Shown piece by piece: positions 60,446 through 64,000 of a DNA stretch of 64,000 bases (positions are counted from its first letter, which is position 1; each line of letters begins with the position of its first letter). This DNA is from Microvelia longipes (Eukaryota; Arthropoda; Insecta; Hemiptera; Veliidae): NCBI GenBank assembly GCA_018340805.1, contig JACMZG010001914.1, positions 29,026,715-29,090,714 on the forward strand, given 5' to 3'. The position numbers and the translations under genes were made by a program. Below the pieces are notes generated by a model, which saw nothing but the letters and a program-made list of their open reading frames with translations, did not search any database and had not been told where the DNA came from.

Positions 60446-63361
60446 GGATGAAGTTAGTTTATATGATATTAAGATGGTTAAGGCTGGAACATCAGATGAT
60501 AAGTTTATGGTAAATTTGAAAATAAATAAAAAGGACATAGAAATGGAGTTGGACACAGGAGCAGCTTTGAGTTCTATATCCATAAAAGACTTTAAAAGAC
60601 TTGGCCTAGACTGCAAACTTTTTAAAACCAAAGTAGTAATGAAAACATACACGGGTGAACTTATTCGACCACTTGGAGTAGCATATGTAAAATGTAAGTA
60701 CAAAGAATTCACATTCTTCAGTAAATTGTATGTCATGAAACAAGACGTAGACCCAATTTTCGGACGTGAATGGATGAGAGAAGTGAACCTAGATTGGGCT
60801 AATGTGAAAATTTTGAAAACTAGTAATGAAAATCAAGTTGAGAACTTAATAGGAATATACAAAGATATTTTTAATCCAGGAATAGGACAAATACCAAACT
60901 ACAAAGGACAATATAAACTCAAAGAAGATGTAACACCCATATTTGTGAAAGCACGACCAGTACCATTGGCACTTAAAGAGAAAATTGAATCAGAACTATC
61001 CCGATTAAAACAAGACGGAATTATTTCAAAAATTGAAAATTCAGACTGGGGAACTCCAATCGTACCTGTATTAAAACCAAATGGGAGCGTAAGAGTTTGT
61101 GCTGACTACAAGGTATCACTGAATAGGGTAATCAAGGACGAAAATTACCCGATTCCCACTATAGAGAATATTTTGGCGGAAATGAACGGAGGACAATATT
61201 TTTGCACTTTAGATTTAGCCAATGCATACCTACACTTAGTGATGGATGAAGAAAGCTCACTGATGCAAACACTAAGTACTCATAAGGGTCTTTTTAAAGT
61301 TAATAGGTTAATGTTTGGGGTGAAAGTAGCACCAGCTATTTGGAATAGATTTATGTACAAACTCTTACATGGACTGGACGGAGTAGTAAGCTTTTTCGAC
61401 ATTTTAGTTCAGGGTAAAACATTTAAGGAGACATTAGAACGATTGACTAAAGTTTTTGAACGACTCAGACAATACAACTTGAGACTCAACTTAGAAAAGT
61501 GTAAATTTTTTCAGTCAACCATAAAATATTTAAGGTACATAATAGACAGAAACGGACTTCACAAAACACAGGAGAAAGTTGAAGCCATTACGAAAGCTGC
61601 TAAACCACGTAACGTACAGGAATTACGAAGCTTCTTAGGACTAGCTAATTATTATAACCGATTTATACCAAATTTAGCGTCAAAATTAAACCCGTTAAAC
61701 AAACTTTTGAGAAAAGGACAACATTTTAATTGGACGGAAGAATGTAATCAAAGTTTTCAAGTGATCAAAGAAGAAATTATTAGCGATAGAATTTTATGTC
61801 ATTACAATCCCAACTTACCATTGATTTTAGCAACAGATGCTACTCCAACGGGACTAGGAGCAGTGATATCCCATAGACTAGATAATGGTAAAGAGAGGCC
61901 AGTGGCATTCGCATCTAGGTCTTTATCAAAGAGCGAAGAACGATATAGTCAGATCGATAAGGAAGCCACTGCAATATACTGGGGACTAAAGAAATTCTTT
62001 CCATACCTGTACGGACGACATTTTACACTTATTACAGACCACAAACCATTAGTTTCTATATTTAACCCAAACCGAGCACTACCAGCGATATCGGCTACAA
62101 GACTTTTTAATTATGCTCACTTTCTGTCAGGATTCAAATACACAATAGAATACAAGAAAACTACAGAACATGGCAATGCAGATTTTCTCTCAAGATTCCC
62201 AACAGAACGAACAAACGAGTACAATGTGGACAAAAATTCAATTTTCTTAATTAATCAAATAAGTACGTTACCAGTGACTAGAGATGAAATTGAAAAAGAA
62301 ACAAAATTGGACGAAAACTTTAAATTAATATACAAAAAGTTAGAATCAGGAGAAGATTTGTCTGACTTAGGACTGTAAAATCACAAATTCTCGTTAGAAG
62401 ATGGCTGTCTTTTCCGAGGAATGAGAGTTGTGATTCCAGAAAAATTAAAAAGATCAGTGTTAAATGAATTACATGCAGGACACATTGGCTTGTAAAAATG
62501 AAGTCTTTAGCAAGAAGTTACTGCTATTGGCGAAGAATTGATCAAGAGATTGAAGAAATGGTAAAAGACTGTCAAAAATGTTGCTTGAATCAGAATAATC
62601 CAGAAAAATCAGGAAGTCACATATGGGAGGAGCCAAAAGAACCCTGGCAAAGACTACATATAGATTTTGGAGAGCTGCCAAAAGGGACATACTACTTTAT
62701 AGTTGTAGATGCCTACACGAAGTGGGTAGAAGTAGTGCCTACAAAAACCACCAGTTCGGAGTGATGTATCAAACAACTACAGAAACTATTTGCAGTGTTT
62801 GGAATCCCTAGAATGATAGTATCGGACAATGGCCCGCAATTCGTGGAAAAATTATTTCAAGATTTTCTTAAAGGCCTTCGAATTCATCAATCATAGAACG
62901 ATAGCACCTTATCATCCTTCAACAAATGGACAAGCTGAAAGATATGTACAAACGGTTAAAAAGGCTTTAAGGACTATGGAAAATGATAAAGGAGACAAAG
63001 TAGACAAACTGACTAATTTTTTAGTACACAATAGAAGAGCACCGAACTCAACAGGCTTGTCAGCCTACAGACTTATGTTTGGTAGGGACATACGAACACC
63101 ACTAGACCTATTACTAGACAGCAACCGATCCCCAGAAAAACCTAAAGAGTATAATATATATTAGGCAAAATTAAAAGACATTTTAGGGAGGGCGATAGGG
63201 TGATCGTTAGAAACTACACTAATAAAGATAAATGGAAATTTGGAACAGTTAAAAATAGAATAGGCAAATTACACTATTTAGTTAAAATGGACAATACCGG
63301 GGAGATATGGAAAAGACACATTGACCCATTAAGGGGAACGAATTTTAGGGGGGAAAATTGA
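60403..63361 (+). pseudogene. pol: pol: protease, reverse transcriptase, RNase H, integrase (several breaks)
   Basis: The main frame runs to 62378. Protease: LDTGAALSSI (~60550). Reverse transcriptase: DGIISKIENSDWGTPIVPV, VCADYK, LDLANAYLHL, and FFDILVQG (~61393-61417), where the family has two Asp, so a catalytic codon is missing. RNase H: ATDATPTGLGAV, KEATAIYWGLKKF, ITDHKPL. A stop at 62376-62378 interrupts the linker. The H2C2 zinc site of integrase is split at ~62495 (HAGHIG, then CQKCCLNQ in the next frame). The catalytic core follows: LHIDFGE, a stop at 62762-62764, VSDNGPQF, a frame change near 62870, then STNGQAERYVQ. The C-terminal chromatin or DNA-binding tail resumes in another frame after 63164 and ends with the TGA formed by the first bases of the 3' LTR. 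All core domains are present but no full-length protein is possible. Confidence 0.88.
63347..63357 (+). promoter_or_regulatory. Polypurine tract
   Basis: AGGGGGGAAAA, one base before the 3' LTR; the usual plus-strand priming site. Confidence 0.85.
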
Positions 63362-63561
63362 TATATATTTTATTATGATTATTTCATTATTTACATTGTT
63401 GTTATGACAACCATATAAATCTGTCACTTTATATTTATTTATAGCATTATGTTGTGAGTTGTATTTTGATTATTATGTGAATAATAGAATGTTTAAATGT
63501 TACTTAATACTTATTGTACTTTTACCTACTTAACTAATATTAGCTACTAAGATATTTATCA
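63359..63561 (+). repeat. 3' LTR (203 bp)
   Basis: One base longer than the 5' LTR. Its first three bases supply the pol stop codon. Followed by target duplication GATAT. Confidence 0.95.
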
Positions 63562-63566
63562 GATAT

Positions 63567-64000
63567 TCCAAAAAAATTGGTTAAATCTATACGATTTTAA
63601 TATTGCTATATTAAACACTCTGTCTGAAATATGTAGGCTCATCATATTTTTAAAAATTTATCAGAATATTTGATGCCTTTAGGTTGAACTTATATATATG
63701 TAAAGTAATAAAGAAAATATAAAATAAAAAAAAGTAAAAAAGGAAATATAAAGTAAATATTATATTATTGTGTTTTTTGTTTTAAGCACATAGACCAACG
63801 TTTAATTTTTGCTTTTCTACATTCTTAAAAAAAGGGGAAAACGTTGCACTTAAAAAAAATATAAACAATTTCAAGTATTCTTTATGACTACATATGAGGA
63901 AGAAAAACATACATAAGAGAACTAACCTGACTTATGATAGGCCTTGGATGTAGGCGCTGCGACTAAGGGTGCAATAGTGATACAATGCTTTTCATTATCT
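63567..64000. other. AT-rich sequence, no recognised feature
   Basis: No gene, RNA or shared repeat recognised up to the window end. Confidence 0.5.

Larger units (their letters stand above)
59004..63561 (+). mobile_element. Ty3/gypsy LTR retrotransposon (mag/K02A2.6-like), complete but coding-defective
   Basis: 4.56 kb. LTRs at 59004-59205 and 63359-63561 start TGATA and end TATCA and differ by one inserted base. A 5-bp duplication GATAT flanks it (58999-59003, 63562-63566). The primer site matches tRNA-Ser(GCT), and a polypurine tract precedes the 3' LTR. Domain order gag, protease, reverse transcriptase, RNase H, integrase is that of Ty3/gypsy. There is no envelope-like frame. Near-identical LTRs mean a recent insertion, yet the coding region is broken at several points. 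Confidence 0.93.

Overview
The window is a gene-poor, AT-rich stretch of a eukaryotic nuclear genome. I found no convincing host protein-coding exon and no intact tRNA or rRNA gene. The mobile elements (an R1/I-group non-LTR retrotransposon, a Ty3/gypsy mag-like LTR element whose primer site matches animal tRNA-Ser(GCT), a mariner relic, a Tc1/IS630-type DDE element, TA-flanked MITEs and a tRNA-derived SINE) point to an invertebrate animal, most likely an arthropod. The species cannot be fixed from sequence alone.

Layout. 0-12 kb: sparse AT-rich sequence with copies of an ~850-bp dispersed repeat (called family A here), a foldback repeat nested in one copy, a 53-bp tandem array, a TA-flanked MITE and two mariner-end fragments. 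12.2-13.2 kb: a 54-bp minisatellite. 15.2 and 45.2 kb: two copies of another dispersed repeat (family B). 20.3-22.8 kb: a 60-bp satellite with higher-order organisation of ~9-10 monomers. 23-29 kb: family A, (TA)n tracts, a 26-bp minisatellite in inverted blocks, a SINE and a 31-bp minisatellite. 30.0-33.0 kb: a complete but dead DDE transposon whose ends are inverted arrays of ~21-bp repeats, carrying a nested MITE. 34.6-35.6 kb: an internally deleted mariner. 36.4-42.1 kb (minus strand): a near full-length R1/I-group retrotransposon with poly(A), a terminal stem-loop and a candidate 8-bp target duplication. 44.2 kb: two adjacent perfect hairpins. 46.7-58.8 kb: more family A, a palindromic TA-flanked MITE and long (TA)n tracts. 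59.0-63.6 kb: a complete LTR element with nearly identical 202/203-bp LTRs and a GATAT target duplication, but with broken gag-pol.

The genes do not form a host pathway; they are replication modules of separate selfish elements. Two patterns cut across them. First, each of the four elements has lost a catalytic acidic residue as well as reading frame. Second, many frame breaks lie in homopolymer runs, so genuine decay must be separated from long-read indel error. The most unusual structure is the transposon at 30.0-33.0 kb with helically phased, inverted 21-bp repeat arrays at both ends.
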